From Pseudomonadota bacterium (GTDB lineage Bacteria; Pseudomonadota; Gammaproteobacteria; Steroidobacterales; Steroidobacteraceae): DNA of 12,713 nt. This document shows, piece after piece, positions 6,275-12,713 of this stretch (positions within the stretch are counted from its first letter, which is position 1; every line of letters begins with the position of its first letter). The stretch covers positions 1 to 12,713 of the forward strand of contig JAEYXD010000217.1 of assembly GCA_023428645.1 (NCBI GenBank), written 5' to 3'. The position numbers and the translations under genes are program-made. The notes under the pieces are model-generated. The model did no database searches. It was given only the letters and a program-made list of their open reading frames with translations, and had not been told where the DNA came from.

Positions 6275-6832
6275 TCAAATCCCGATCTGGACGACGAACG
6301 ACACCGCGCGGGCGCGGCCAAAATCGTAATCGCCCTGTTTGTAGTTGAGCCCGAGCGTGAGCGCGCGCGAGACCTGGCGGCCGATCGTCGCCTCGTACAC
6401 ATACTCGTAGCCGCGCAGCTCCTTGTCGTCGTCATGGAAATCGAACAAGCCAGCGTCGCTGCGCAGTTTCCAGCGCACGCGGCTCACTTTCGGGATCAGC
6501 CGCCAGCCGTCGCCGAGCTCGAATTGATAGCCGACCGCGAGATAGCGCTGCGTCAGACTGAATTCCTCGTCGTCGTCGAAGATCTCGAGATTTCCTTGCG
6601 AGTCGCCGCCGACTTCGAACAGCAGGCCGATCGGGGTCTTCACTCCGAAGCCGACGCCGAAACCATACGTGTCGGTCTCGTGCAGGTCATCGCTCCCCTC
6701 GAAAGCGTCGAGGCGTAACTCGCCCTGCCCAATCCGCGGCGTGATCTGGAACTCGCTGCCGTCATCGGCCATGGCCGGTCGAAAAGCGGCGCAGACCGCG
6801 AGCGTCGCAGCCAACACAAGTATTCTTCGCAT
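6275..6832 (-). CDS. Small outer-membrane beta-barrel protein
   Basis: The start ATG 6832-6830 is preceded by GAGGG at 6843-6839, giving 185 residues. Residues 1-22 are a signal peptide ending RPAMA before DDGSEF. The mature protein is built of alternating amphipathic strands: FQITPRIGQGELRLDAF, YGFGVGFGVKT, IGLLFEVGGDS, LTQRYLAVGYQFEL, WRLIPKVSRVRWKL, YEYVYEATIGRQV, LTLGLNYKQGDYDF and AVSFVVQIGI. That suggests an eight-strand barrel. The last residue is Ile rather than the usual Phe, but the alternating hydrophobic end is normal. Two loops are very acidic (DDDEE at 87-90, DDDKE at 134-138) and may bind cations. The function is unknown. It is divergent from an XRE-family regulator that may control it. 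Confidence 0.8.
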   Translation of the reverse strand: MRRILVLAATLAVCAAFRPAMADDGSEFQITPRIGQGELRLDAFEGSDDLHETDTYGFGVGFGVKTPIGLLFEVGGDSQGNLEIFDDDEEFSLTQRYLAVGYQFELGDGWRLIPKVSRVRWKLRSDAGLFDFHDDDKELRGYEYVYEATIGRQVSRALTLGLNYKQGDYDFGRARAVSFVVQIGI

Positions 6833-6874
6833 GATCGTCCCTCGAGTGTGTGCGCGGCACGCGCTTGCGGGCGG

Positions 6875-6903
6875 ACCATAGTTTTCCGACACGCCAGCGC
6901 CAA
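6875..6903 (-). promoter_or_regulatory. Candidate sigma-70 promoter of the barrel gene
   Basis: Read on the minus strand, TTGGCG (6903-6898) and TATGGT (6880-6875) are separated by exactly 17 bp. Each matches its consensus at four of six positions. The predicted start point, near 6868, would give a leader of about 35 nt containing the GAGGG ribosome site. It lies in the gap shared with the divergent regulator gene. Confidence 0.4.
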
Positions 6904-7085
6904 CGAACCGCGCGAAAGTGGCGGATTTCGATACTCGTGGACGCAGATCGCGCGACCGGTTCGAGAGACGTTCAGTCCGGGCGCGCAACGATGAGATCGT
7001 AAGACGACGCAAGGCCCTTCCTCGCGACGCGGTAGGGAGTTCGCGCCGGCGCTGCCACGCCACCGCAGAAAAACAGGATGCCCTC

Positions 7086-7826
7086 GTGAGCGAAAGTGCC
7101 CAGATCATCGAAGCGCTGAAGCGCAGCCTGAAAACACGCGGTCTGACTTATCGGGATCTGGCGGCGAAGGTTGGCTTGAGCGAAGCCTCGATCAAGCGCG
7201 TCTTTTCGGAGGAAACCTTCTCGTTGCAGCGCCTGGAGACGATCTGCGCCGCGATCGGCATGAGCGTGAGCGAGCTGGTCAAGATCGCGGCGGACGCGCG
7301 CGAGCCGCGGTCCCAATATTTGAGTCTCGAGCAGGAGCAACTGCTCGCAAGCAGCTCGCGCCTGCTCGCCTGCTTCTATTTACTGTTGAACGGCCGCAGC
7401 TCGACGGAGATCGCAAGCCGCCTGGCGCTGTCGGAACGAGAGCTGCGGGCGTTGTACGTGAAGCTCGAGGCCGCGCGATTGATCGAGCTGCAGCCGCGGC
7501 TCAAGACCCGCCTGCGAGTCGGCCCCGTCATCTCCTGGCGCTCGGATGGCCCCGTGCACCGGGTCTACGAGAAGCAGGTGAAAGCAGAGTTCCTGCAATC
7601 GGAATTCAAAGCCGCGCAGGAGGCGCTGCACTTCCGCTCCGCCGAGCTGTCGGAGGCGTCGGCAAAAATTCTGTTGCGGAAGCTGGAGCAGCTGGCGAAA
7701 GACTTCGGCGAGCTCGCGACGCTCGACGTCGACGTGCCGGCGTCCGACAAGCACAACGTGGCGCTGCTGCTCGCGTTTCGCCCCTGGATCTTCTCGATGT
7801 TCGATGGCCTCGTGCCCAAGCGCTGA
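7086..7826 (+). CDS. XRE-family helix-turn-helix transcriptional regulator
   Basis: I choose GTG 7086 because AGGA (7075-7078) stands seven bases before it and the protein then begins with SESAQIIEALKRSLK, the usual opening of an XRE domain; an ATG at 6918 would add 56 Arg-rich, low-complexity residues. The product is 246 residues. Residues 7-66 are a Cro/C1-type helix-turn-helix (recognition region TYRDLAAKVGLSEASIKRVF, 21-40). Residues 83-145 look like a second, winged-helix-like DNA-binding segment (SSTEIASRLALSERELRALYVKLEAARLIEL). The C-terminal part (155-246) is helical with no ligand motif I know. A cytoplasmic DNA-binding regulator is secure. Its target is inferred to include the divergent barrel gene and itself. 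Confidence 0.85.
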   Translation: MSESAQIIEALKRSLKTRGLTYRDLAAKVGLSEASIKRVFSEETFSLQRLETICAAIGMSVSELVKIAADAREPRSQYLSLEQEQLLASSSRLLACFYLLLNGRSSTEIASRLALSERELRALYVKLEAARLIELQPRLKTRLRVGPVISWRSDGPVHRVYEKQVKAEFLQSEFKAAQEALHFRSAELSEASAKILLRKLEQLAKDFGELATLDVDVPASDKHNVALLLAFRPWIFSMFDGLVPKR

Positions 7827-7858
7827 CGGCCAGCGGCGCCCGCGGCCATGGCGCGGCT

Positions 7859-8731
7859 TCAAGTCTGCGCAAGCAGCGGAAACTTGAAGGGCTCCGAAGG
7901 CAGCTCGACATCGCCGCGCACGAACAGTGGCGATTCGAGATATTCGAACTCGGGCTGCGCACTCGGCCAGAGGCGCTCCGGCGTGAAGCCGAACTCGATG
8001 TGCTCCACGGGCTCGGCGACGAGCTGCGGCAGATACGCCGAAAGATCGATCGGGCGCGTCGCGAGCACATCCAAGATCCGCAGCACCTCCATGTCCTGCT
8101 CCGCCACGACGATCGCGTCGTCCGCCTCGTGATAATAGAAGGCGTCCGCGAGCGAGCTCGCCCAATACCAGCACAGCACGCTCTCATAGCCGCGCGCGCC
8201 GAAACGCTCTGTCACGGGCGGCGCGCTGGCGGCGAGCCGCGTCAGCAGCTTGCGGTCGGCGCCGGAATCGAACGAGAGACGCCGCAACGGGCCCGGGCCA
8301 GGTGAGATCGAGCGCTGCGTCGAGTACAGCCATTCCGTGACCTGGCGAAAGCCGAACAGCGGATAAAAATCGAGCACGTCATCGTTCGCGAACAACATAA
8401 CGATGTCGCCTGTGCTCAATTGCCCGAGCACATGCTGCATCAGAATGCGCTGCAAGCCACGGTCACGATAGTCGGGCAGCACACCGACGGCCCCGAGCTG
8501 CCAGCCCGCGCGCGCGTGGCCGCTCACGATCAAATTCATCCGCCGCACTGAAATGTTCGCGACGATCCGCGCGCCATCCAGAATCGCGAAAGCCCGGTAG
8601 TCGGGCCCCCAAGCGCCCGCCGCGTACCAACGCCGGAAATCGGCCGTCGGGAACACCTCGGGCACGAATCGCAGGAAGGCGTCGTGGAGCTCGACGCAGC
8701 GCGCATCGATGCGGACGATATTCGTATTCAT
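7859..8731 (-). CDS. GNAT-fold N-acetyltransferase
   Basis: With ATG 8731-8729 as start the product has 290 residues. The N-terminal half is a GNAT domain: FAILDGARIVANISVRRMNL strands (48-67), the acetyl-CoA motif A region LGAVGVLPDYRDRGLQRILM (79-98, with the pyrophosphate loop YRDRGL), and motif B FYPLFGF (122-128). The C-terminal 150 residues are a less familiar extension, which might be a second degenerate GNAT-like or SCP-like half, as in some Eis-type proteins; this is a guess. The substrate is unknown. A TTG at 8785 would add 18 residues. The ATG lacks a ribosome site at normal distance, because a perfect hairpin occupies it (see 8737-8760). The gene converges with the XRE regulator with only 32 bp between stops. 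Confidence 0.83.
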   Translation of the reverse strand: MNTNIVRIDARCVELHDAFLRFVPEVFPTADFRRWYAAGAWGPDYRAFAILDGARIVANISVRRMNLIVSGHARAGWQLGAVGVLPDYRDRGLQRILMQHVLGQLSTGDIVMLFANDDVLDFYPLFGFRQVTEWLYSTQRSISPGPGPLRRLSFDSGADRKLLTRLAASAPPVTERFGARGYESVLCWYWASSLADAFYYHEADDAIVVAEQDMEVLRILDVLATRPIDLSAYLPQLVAEPVEHIEFGFTPERLWPSAQPEFEYLESPLFVRGDVELPSEPFKFPLLAQT

Positions 8732-8736
8732 GTTCG

Positions 8737-8760
8737 GCTGCGGGATCTTGAGCCCGCAGC
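8737..8760 (-). promoter_or_regulatory. Perfect hairpin immediately before the GNAT start codon
   Basis: On the minus strand GCTGCGGG and CCCGCAGC form an eight-pair stem around CTCAAGAT, ending five bases before the ATG. A run of six G (8769-8764) lies just 5' of the hairpin. If the stem folds, the G-run is effectively eight bases from the ATG. The hairpin could instead block ribosome entry. Confidence 0.45.
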
Positions 8761-8908
8761 ATTCCCCCCGGCCGAAACAACGCAACCCGGGAGCGCTTGC
8801 TGCGCCAATGCCATCGGGCCGCTGAGGTCAGAGAGCGTACGCCAAGCGCGGGGAGGATCGAAACCGCCGTTGACAAATCAGGACGGCACTCGCGACACCG
8901 CACATGGT

Positions 8909-8936
8909 CGGTGCGGAACGCACCGTATCCGCACCG
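8909..8936. terminator. Three-arm CGGTGCG palindrome after the stress-protein gene
   Basis: CGGTGCG (8909-8915) is followed by two inverted copies, CGCACCG at 8919-8925 and 8930-8936. This allows either a seven-pair stem with a GAA loop, or a nine-pair stem CGGTGCGGA/TCCGCACCG with a ten-base loop. It begins about 32 nt past the stop of the minus-strand gene at 8968, a terminator-like position, but has no T-run. The remaining 8732-8967 sequence shows no gene. Confidence 0.4.
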
Positions 8937-8967
8937 AAACAAAGCAAACGAGAACCAAGTCAACCGC

Positions 8968-9465
8968 TCAGGCGTGCGACACCTTCAACGCGCCCACGCC
9001 CTTCAACGTGCGCTTCGCGATTTCTTTTTCGCCATCTGCCTCGCACGTCACGCCCACGAGCACCGATCCCTTCGCGATCGCATCCTCGTAGTGCTTGACC
9101 TCGTGCTCCGGCGCGGCAGCGCCGATCAACCCGCCGAGCACGCCGCCCGTCGCCGCGCCGGCTCCCGCTCCCGCGAGCGCGGCAGCCAACGGACCCGCGA
9201 CCAGAATGCCGGCCCCGCCGGTCGCAATCGTGCCGACCGCGGTCAAGCCGGCGATCAATGCGCCGAGCGCACCGCCGCTCGCGGCGCCAATGCCGATGCC
9301 TTCCACGGCCTTGGTGTGGGTCTCGACGGTGAACGCGCCGCGATCGTGCCGATCGCCGGTCAACAGACTGATGTCGTCACCCGGAATCCCTTGCGCCTCG
9401 AGCGTCTGCACGGCGATCGCGGCTTGGCGTGGAGAATCGAACAGGCCCGTCACGACGGTAGTCAT
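8968..9465 (-). CDS. General stress protein 17M-like glycine-rich membrane-associated protein
   Basis: This 165-residue protein has GAGGA (9477-9473) before ATG 9465. The N-terminus MTTVVTGLFDSPRQAAIAVQ and the following LEAQGIPGDDISLLT match the general stress protein 17M (YflT) type domain, a small alpha/beta fold. Residues 56-118 are a glycine/alanine-rich hydrophobic stretch with GxxxG spacing like a glycine zipper (GIGIGAASGGALGAL, then GAGAGAATGGVLGGLIGAA). It could insert as a membrane hairpin. The C-terminal part, EHEVKHYEDAIAKGSVLVGV, repeats the alpha/beta pattern. There is no signal peptide. The molecular role is unknown; the family is associated with stress responses. It lies 145 bp downstream of the ligase gene on the same strand. 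Confidence 0.8.
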   Translation of the reverse strand: MTTVVTGLFDSPRQAAIAVQTLEAQGIPGDDISLLTGDRHDRGAFTVETHTKAVEGIGIGAASGGALGALIAGLTAVGTIATGGAGILVAGPLAAALAGAGAGAATGGVLGGLIGAAAPEHEVKHYEDAIAKGSVLVGVTCEADGEKEIAKRTLKGVGALKVSHA

Positions 9466-9610
9466 GGATGCATCCTCGATGTTGCTGCCGAGCGCGCGAT
9501 ACGCCGCTCTTTCCAGGCTAACGCGATCGCATCGAGCGAGTTCCGGCGCGCACTGTCGGCGGTTTGCAGACGTACAAGCGTTGCGCGAGCGCGCGACGGA
9601 CGCGGATGCA

Positions 9611-11410
9611 TTACTGCGGCAGGATCACCGCCGCGTCCACGGGCTCGGCATACAGCGTCGCGACATCGCCCGCCCGTCGCTCGAGCGCGCAGCGCTGATT
9701 GATCGAGCGCTTGTCGGTCACCTCACCCGCCTCCGCCGACGGCGGCGTTTTCAGGATCAGCAAGCGCGCGATCGTATCGGCGCTTCCCTGGCGCGTGCTG
9801 TTGAACGCGGCGAGCCGCTGCGCCAGCAGCGAACGCACGGCGCCGTCCTCCGGCACGGTCAACCATACGAGCGCACCCAGATACGGCTGATGCGGCGCGG
9901 TGATCACCGCATCCGCGACCCACGGCGCGAGCGCCGCGACGAGGTCGCGCCGCAGAATGCTCGCCTGCACCCACGTCCCGGACAGCAGCTTGAAATCCTC
10001 GGCAATGCGCCCCGCATACTCCAGCCCTTCGATCGGCCGCTCCGGATCGAGGAAGCGCACCGCATCGCCCGTTCTGAAGAAGCCCTCCGCGTCGAACGCT
10101 TCGAGATTCAATGCATCGTTGCGGTAATAGCGCGGCATCACGTGCGGTCCCTTGATGCGCAGCTCCAGGCGATCGTTCGCGGGCACGAGCTTCAAGACGA
10201 CACCGGGCTGCGGCAAGCCCACGAGACCCGTGCGGGTCATGTTCCAGTACACCGCGACGCCGGTCGCCGTGGTTTCCGTCATTCCCCAACCCGTCCCGAA
10301 CGGCAAGCGCTCGCCGAGCTCTTGCACCGCGAGCTTTTGCATGCGATCCCAAAGGGGCTGCGGCAGCAACGCCCCGCCGTACGACAGCCAACGCAAATTC
10401 TTGAAGAACTGGTGCCGGAAATCCGCGTCGCGCTCCAGGGCCGAGGCGAGAAACGGATAGACACCCGGCACGCAGCCGAAGCCCGTCGGGGAGATCTCCC
10501 GCAAGTTCGCCACGGTCGCCTCGAATTGCCCAGGCATCGGCCGGCCGTCGTCGATGTACAGCGAGCCAGCCCACGCGACCGTGCTGTTCAATTGCGAATT
10601 GCCGCCGTACGTGTGATGCCAGGGCAGCCAATCGACGATCGTGTTCGTGCGCTCTTCCTGGAACGGCTCGCTGACGAGCCGAATCATCTGCACGGCCGCA
10701 GCGAGATTGCCATGCGTGTTGACGACACCCTTCGGCCGGCCCGTCGAGCCCGACGTGAGCAGGATTTTCGCGATCGTGTCGCGCGTGATCTCTCGACGCC
10801 GTGCCGCGACCGCCGCTTCGTCCGTGTCACGCAAGAGCTCGGCGAACGAATCGCCTGTGACGATTGCGCGGCCAGGCAGCGACGCGAATTCGAGCGCGCG
10901 CGCGTAGCGGGCCGCGTCTCGCGCGAACACGAGGCCCGGCTCGATCAATTCGAGCGCGTAGCGCAGCCGGTCCAGATCGGCGCCGAAGGAGTACGTGGGC
11001 GACACCGGAATGACCGGCGCGCCGGCCCGCAACGCGCCGAAGGTCAACAGCGCATGCTCGATGCTGTTCTCCGAGAGAATCATGACGCCCGGCCGATCCG
11101 GCCCGAAGCCGCGGCGAATGAGCCAGGTCGCGATCGCCGCGCTCTGGCGCCACGCCTCGCGATACGTCAAGCGGCGCCATTCGCGCGTGCTCGTGCGCTC
11201 CGCCAGGAACGTCGTCTCGGGGCGTTTCTCCTGCGCGTGCTGCAAATGCTCGATGAGGGTGGGCAAGCCCTCTTCGAACGGAATCGCACAGCTCAGATAG
11301 ACGACTCCATCCTTCTCGGTCCGCACCTCGATCCGCGGCGCGGGACGATCCAGCGTTCGCATGGGAATGTCGTCATCCACGGGCGGCACCGTTACGCGCG
11401 CTGTCGTCAT
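9611..11410 (-). CDS. fcs: Feruloyl-CoA synthase-type acyl/aryl-CoA ligase (AMP-forming)
   Basis: The start ATG 11410-11408 follows GGGGGA (11420-11415), giving 599 residues. The protein adenylates a carboxylic acid with ATP and transfers it to CoA; for this family the substrate is ferulate or a related hydroxycinnamate. Motifs in order: P-loop LLTSGSTGRPKG (217-228), DWLPWHHTYGG (260-270), YGGALLPQPLW (344-354), the adenine motif GWGMTETT (374-381), RTGD (446-449), and AGRIAEDFKLLSGTWV (466-481), which is the Fcs form of the hinge region. The tail AGEVTDKRSINQR (561-573) carries the likely catalytic lysine K567; feruloyl-CoA synthases usually have GEITDKG-INQR. No enoyl-CoA hydratase/aldolase or vanillin dehydrogenase is in the window. 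It is divergent from a secreted hydrolase. Confidence 0.9.
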   Translation of the reverse strand: MTTARVTVPPVDDDIPMRTLDRPAPRIEVRTEKDGVVYLSCAIPFEEGLPTLIEHLQHAQEKRPETTFLAERTSTREWRRLTYREAWRQSAAIATWLIRRGFGPDRPGVMILSENSIEHALLTFGALRAGAPVIPVSPTYSFGADLDRLRYALELIEPGLVFARDAARYARALEFASLPGRAIVTGDSFAELLRDTDEAAVAARRREITRDTIAKILLTSGSTGRPKGVVNTHGNLAAAVQMIRLVSEPFQEERTNTIVDWLPWHHTYGGNSQLNSTVAWAGSLYIDDGRPMPGQFEATVANLREISPTGFGCVPGVYPFLASALERDADFRHQFFKNLRWLSYGGALLPQPLWDRMQKLAVQELGERLPFGTGWGMTETTATGVAVYWNMTRTGLVGLPQPGVVLKLVPANDRLELRIKGPHVMPRYYRNDALNLEAFDAEGFFRTGDAVRFLDPERPIEGLEYAGRIAEDFKLLSGTWVQASILRRDLVAALAPWVADAVITAPHQPYLGALVWLTVPEDGAVRSLLAQRLAAFNSTRQGSADTIARLLILKTPPSAEAGEVTDKRSINQRCALERRAGDVATLYAEPVDAAVILPQ

Positions 11411-11615
11411 GAGATCCCCCGAATACCGCGAATAGTTGTGGCCGCCGATCGTTCGGAGAGCGAGTACTGCCGCCGGCCGCGTTGGCGGCATTCTAAACTC
11501 GTGCACGTTACGCATGCCTAGCCGGAAAATTCCGCATGGAGTAAAACGGCAGCGGATTCGGCATCGTCAACTTAATAATCCTGGTACGCACGCGGCCAGG
11601 AACAGGGGGAACATA
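11411..11615. promoter_or_regulatory. Divergent control region between the CoA ligase and the hydrolase
   Basis: These 205 bp must contain both promoters. For the ligase (minus), TAGAAT at 11495-11490 matches -10 at five of six positions, but its -35 is poor. For the hydrolase (plus), AATAAT at 11574-11579 is a -10 candidate with a poor -35. An inverted repeat CGGAA-AA-TTCCG spans 11523-11534 and GTGCAC/GCATGC palindromes lie at 11501-11517. Ribosome sites are at 11415-11420 (minus) and 11604-11610 (plus). Confidence 0.4.
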
Positions 11616-12656
11616 ATGCTGGCAAAACGTTGCGCACTGTTCGCAGTGCTCGGCTCACTCGCCGTCGTCGCTCAAGCACAAGACAAGACGATCGCGTTCG
11701 GCGCGGCTTGCCCGACACCGCCACCGCTGCATTGCCCCGATAGCGAATGCGCCGGAACGATGGTCATCAATCAAGGACCGACCGTCGAGATGAAGACACG
11801 GCGGCCGTACTTCCTAGACTATCCGTGCGATTTGAAGCCAGGCGAGAAAGTGACGCTGATCATGAGCCTCCATGGCGGCGGTTCTTTCGGCAATTGGCAG
11901 CGCCATTACTTGCCGTTGATGGATTTCAAGGACCAGCATCGGCTCGTGATCGCGACGCCGAACTCGCCGATTCGCGCCTGGAGCGAGGCCGATGATCCGT
12001 ATCTGCAGAACATCGTCGAATCGATCGTCGCGCAGCTCGGCAAAGAGAACATCAAGGCGTTCTGGCTGGTCGGCCACTCGCAGGGCGGCATGACCTCGAA
12101 CCGCCTCATGCGCACCGAGTTCTTTCAGCAGCGCGTCGATGGTTGGCTGAGCCTGTCTGGCGGGCGCCTCGGCGGCAATCCCGGCCGCGCGGCATCGTTT
12201 GGACCACCGCCGTCGGGCATCGCGACGACGAGTGCGCTCTCGCCGAGCGCGCTCGCGGCCGCGGTGGCCGCATTGCGCGAGCCGCCACCCGGTGAGTTCT
12301 CCCACATCTACGCGACCGGCGAGCGCGAAGTGAACGCCGCCGGCGTTCCGGCAACTTCGCAATGGGCACAGCGCCTCGGCTGCGGCGCACGCGGCGCCGC
12401 GCGCGAAATCGTCGATCGCAAACCCGGCTACGTGTACGACGGCAATCGCCTTCGCGAGCTGAACACTGCCTGGGGGCTGCTGCCGGCCGGCGGCAAGGCG
12501 CAGATCTTCGAGTTTGCGAACTGCAAGAACGGCCAGGTCGTCGCGGACGTCGTACGCCTGGAGAAGGGACACACCGAAGGTCTGGAACCGAACATCACCG
12601 AGGAGCTGATCAAGCTCATGCTGCGGGCGCCCGGCGGCAAGATGCAGCGGCTCTAG
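11616..12656 (+). CDS. Secreted alpha/beta hydrolase (esterase/depolymerase-like)
   Basis: The start ATG 11616 follows AGGGGGA (11604-11610) by five bases, giving 346 residues. Residues 1-21 are a signal peptide with a hydrophobic core and AQA before QDK. The hydrolase core starts at LIMSLHGGGSFGNW (81-94, HGGG as likely oxyanion loop). The nucleophile elbow is GHSQGG (153-158, Ser155), and the catalytic histidine is probably H319 in KGHTEG. The acid residue is not clear. The mature protein has exactly six cysteines (32, 40, 45, 71, 256, 303), which would suit three disulfides in an exported enzyme. The overall form resembles LpqC/feruloyl-esterase or PHB-depolymerase-like hydrolases. The divergent feruloyl-CoA synthase hints at a hydroxycinnamoyl ester substrate, but that is inference. 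Confidence 0.83.
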   Translation: MLAKRCALFAVLGSLAVVAQAQDKTIAFGAACPTPPPLHCPDSECAGTMVINQGPTVEMKTRRPYFLDYPCDLKPGEKVTLIMSLHGGGSFGNWQRHYLPLMDFKDQHRLVIATPNSPIRAWSEADDPYLQNIVESIVAQLGKENIKAFWLVGHSQGGMTSNRLMRTEFFQQRVDGWLSLSGGRLGGNPGRAASFGPPPSGIATTSALSPSALAAAVAALREPPPGEFSHIYATGEREVNAAGVPATSQWAQRLGCGARGAAREIVDRKPGYVYDGNRLRELNTAWGLLPAGGKAQIFEFANCKNGQVVADVVRLEKGHTEGLEPNITEELIKLMLRAPGGKMQRL

Positions 12657-12698
12657 GCAGTTTGCTAACGTTGCGCCACTCCCATGAGCGGCGCAGCG
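12654..12698. repeat. Hairpin element at the hydrolase stop codon, similar to that at 4244-4291
   Basis: TAGGCAGTT (12654-12662) begins at the hydrolase stop codon and is identical to 4244-4252. Shortly after comes a stem of CGTTGCGCC (12669-12677) with GGCGCAGCG (12690-12698), including one G-T pair. An A/C mismatch and three more pairs (CTC/GAG) follow around a CCAT loop. The shape of eight or nine pairs, mismatch, three or four pairs and a four-base loop is the same as at 4262-4291. It may act as a terminator. The remaining 15 bases to the window end show nothing. Confidence 0.45.
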
Positions 12699-12713
12699 GC
12701 CAATTCGTCCTTC

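Noticed and set aside
7827..7858. GC-rich palindromic letters between the convergent regulator and GNAT stops
   Set aside because: Only short GGCC/GCCATGGC pairings with no T-run; not enough to call a terminator.
9520..9544. ECF-sigma-like promoter GGAAC-N17-GTT before the stress protein gene (minus strand)
   Set aside because: The spacing and -10 do not fit sigma-E or EcfG consensus well, and such short matches are common in GC-rich DNA.
9095..11521. Very long plus-strand open frame antisense to the CoA ligase and stress-protein genes
   Set aside because: The opposite strand has clear family motifs throughout; long antisense frames are expected in GC-rich coding DNA.
1..12713. Mobile element, phage, toxin-antitoxin or defence island
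   Set aside because: No transposase, integrase, terminal repeats, attachment site or defence-family domain is seen; gene content and codon use look uniform and chromosomal.

Overview
This 12.7 kb window is a GC-rich piece of bacterial chromosome, most likely from a gammaproteobacterium of the Nevskiales, Xanthomonadales or Steroidobacter type. That placement is inference: the proteins are diderm-type (a TolC channel, an outer-membrane barrel, a periplasmic TPR protein), and the gene order isoaspartate-methyltransferase-like / rhodanese / tolC is one I associate with such genomes. I see no tRNA, rRNA, CRISPR array, insertion sequence, prophage or integrase. The window reads as ordinary core chromosome, and I did not find a clear new multi-gene system.

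Layout. Positions 1-556 (minus) hold the 5' part of a membrane-anchored PAS sensor cut by the window edge. After a 400 bp divergent gap, 959-3552 (plus) carries a methyltransferase-like gene, a single-domain rhodanese and tolC. Three near-identical TGACGCNTCAT repeats lie just before tolC. A putative 2OG-Fe(II) oxygenase follows (3591-4208), with a -10-like box placed so that its mRNA could be leaderless. It converges on an exported TPR protein (4314-5564, minus), whose upstream DNA holds a good CRP-type site. A 710 bp stretch without a recognisable gene (5565-6274) contains competing inverted repeats. An outer-membrane barrel gene (6275-6832, minus) is divergent from an XRE-family regulator (7086-7826, plus). 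A GNAT-fold protein (7859-8731), a general-stress-17M-like glycine-rich protein (8968-9465) and a feruloyl-CoA synthase-type ligase (9611-11410) all lie on the minus strand. The ligase is divergent from a secreted alpha/beta hydrolase (11616-12656, plus).

Working together. The clearest functional pair is the last one. An exported esterase-like hydrolase and an intracellular aryl-CoA ligase share a 205 bp divergent control region, which would fit release and activation of plant hydroxycinnamic acids; the hydrolase substrate is inferred only from its neighbour. The regulator/barrel pair has the same divergent layout. The most useful leads are non-coding: the tolC-leader repeats, the CRP-like site, the leaderless oxygenase start, the hairpin in front of the GNAT gene, and two similar hairpin elements at gene ends (4232-4291 and 12654-12698).
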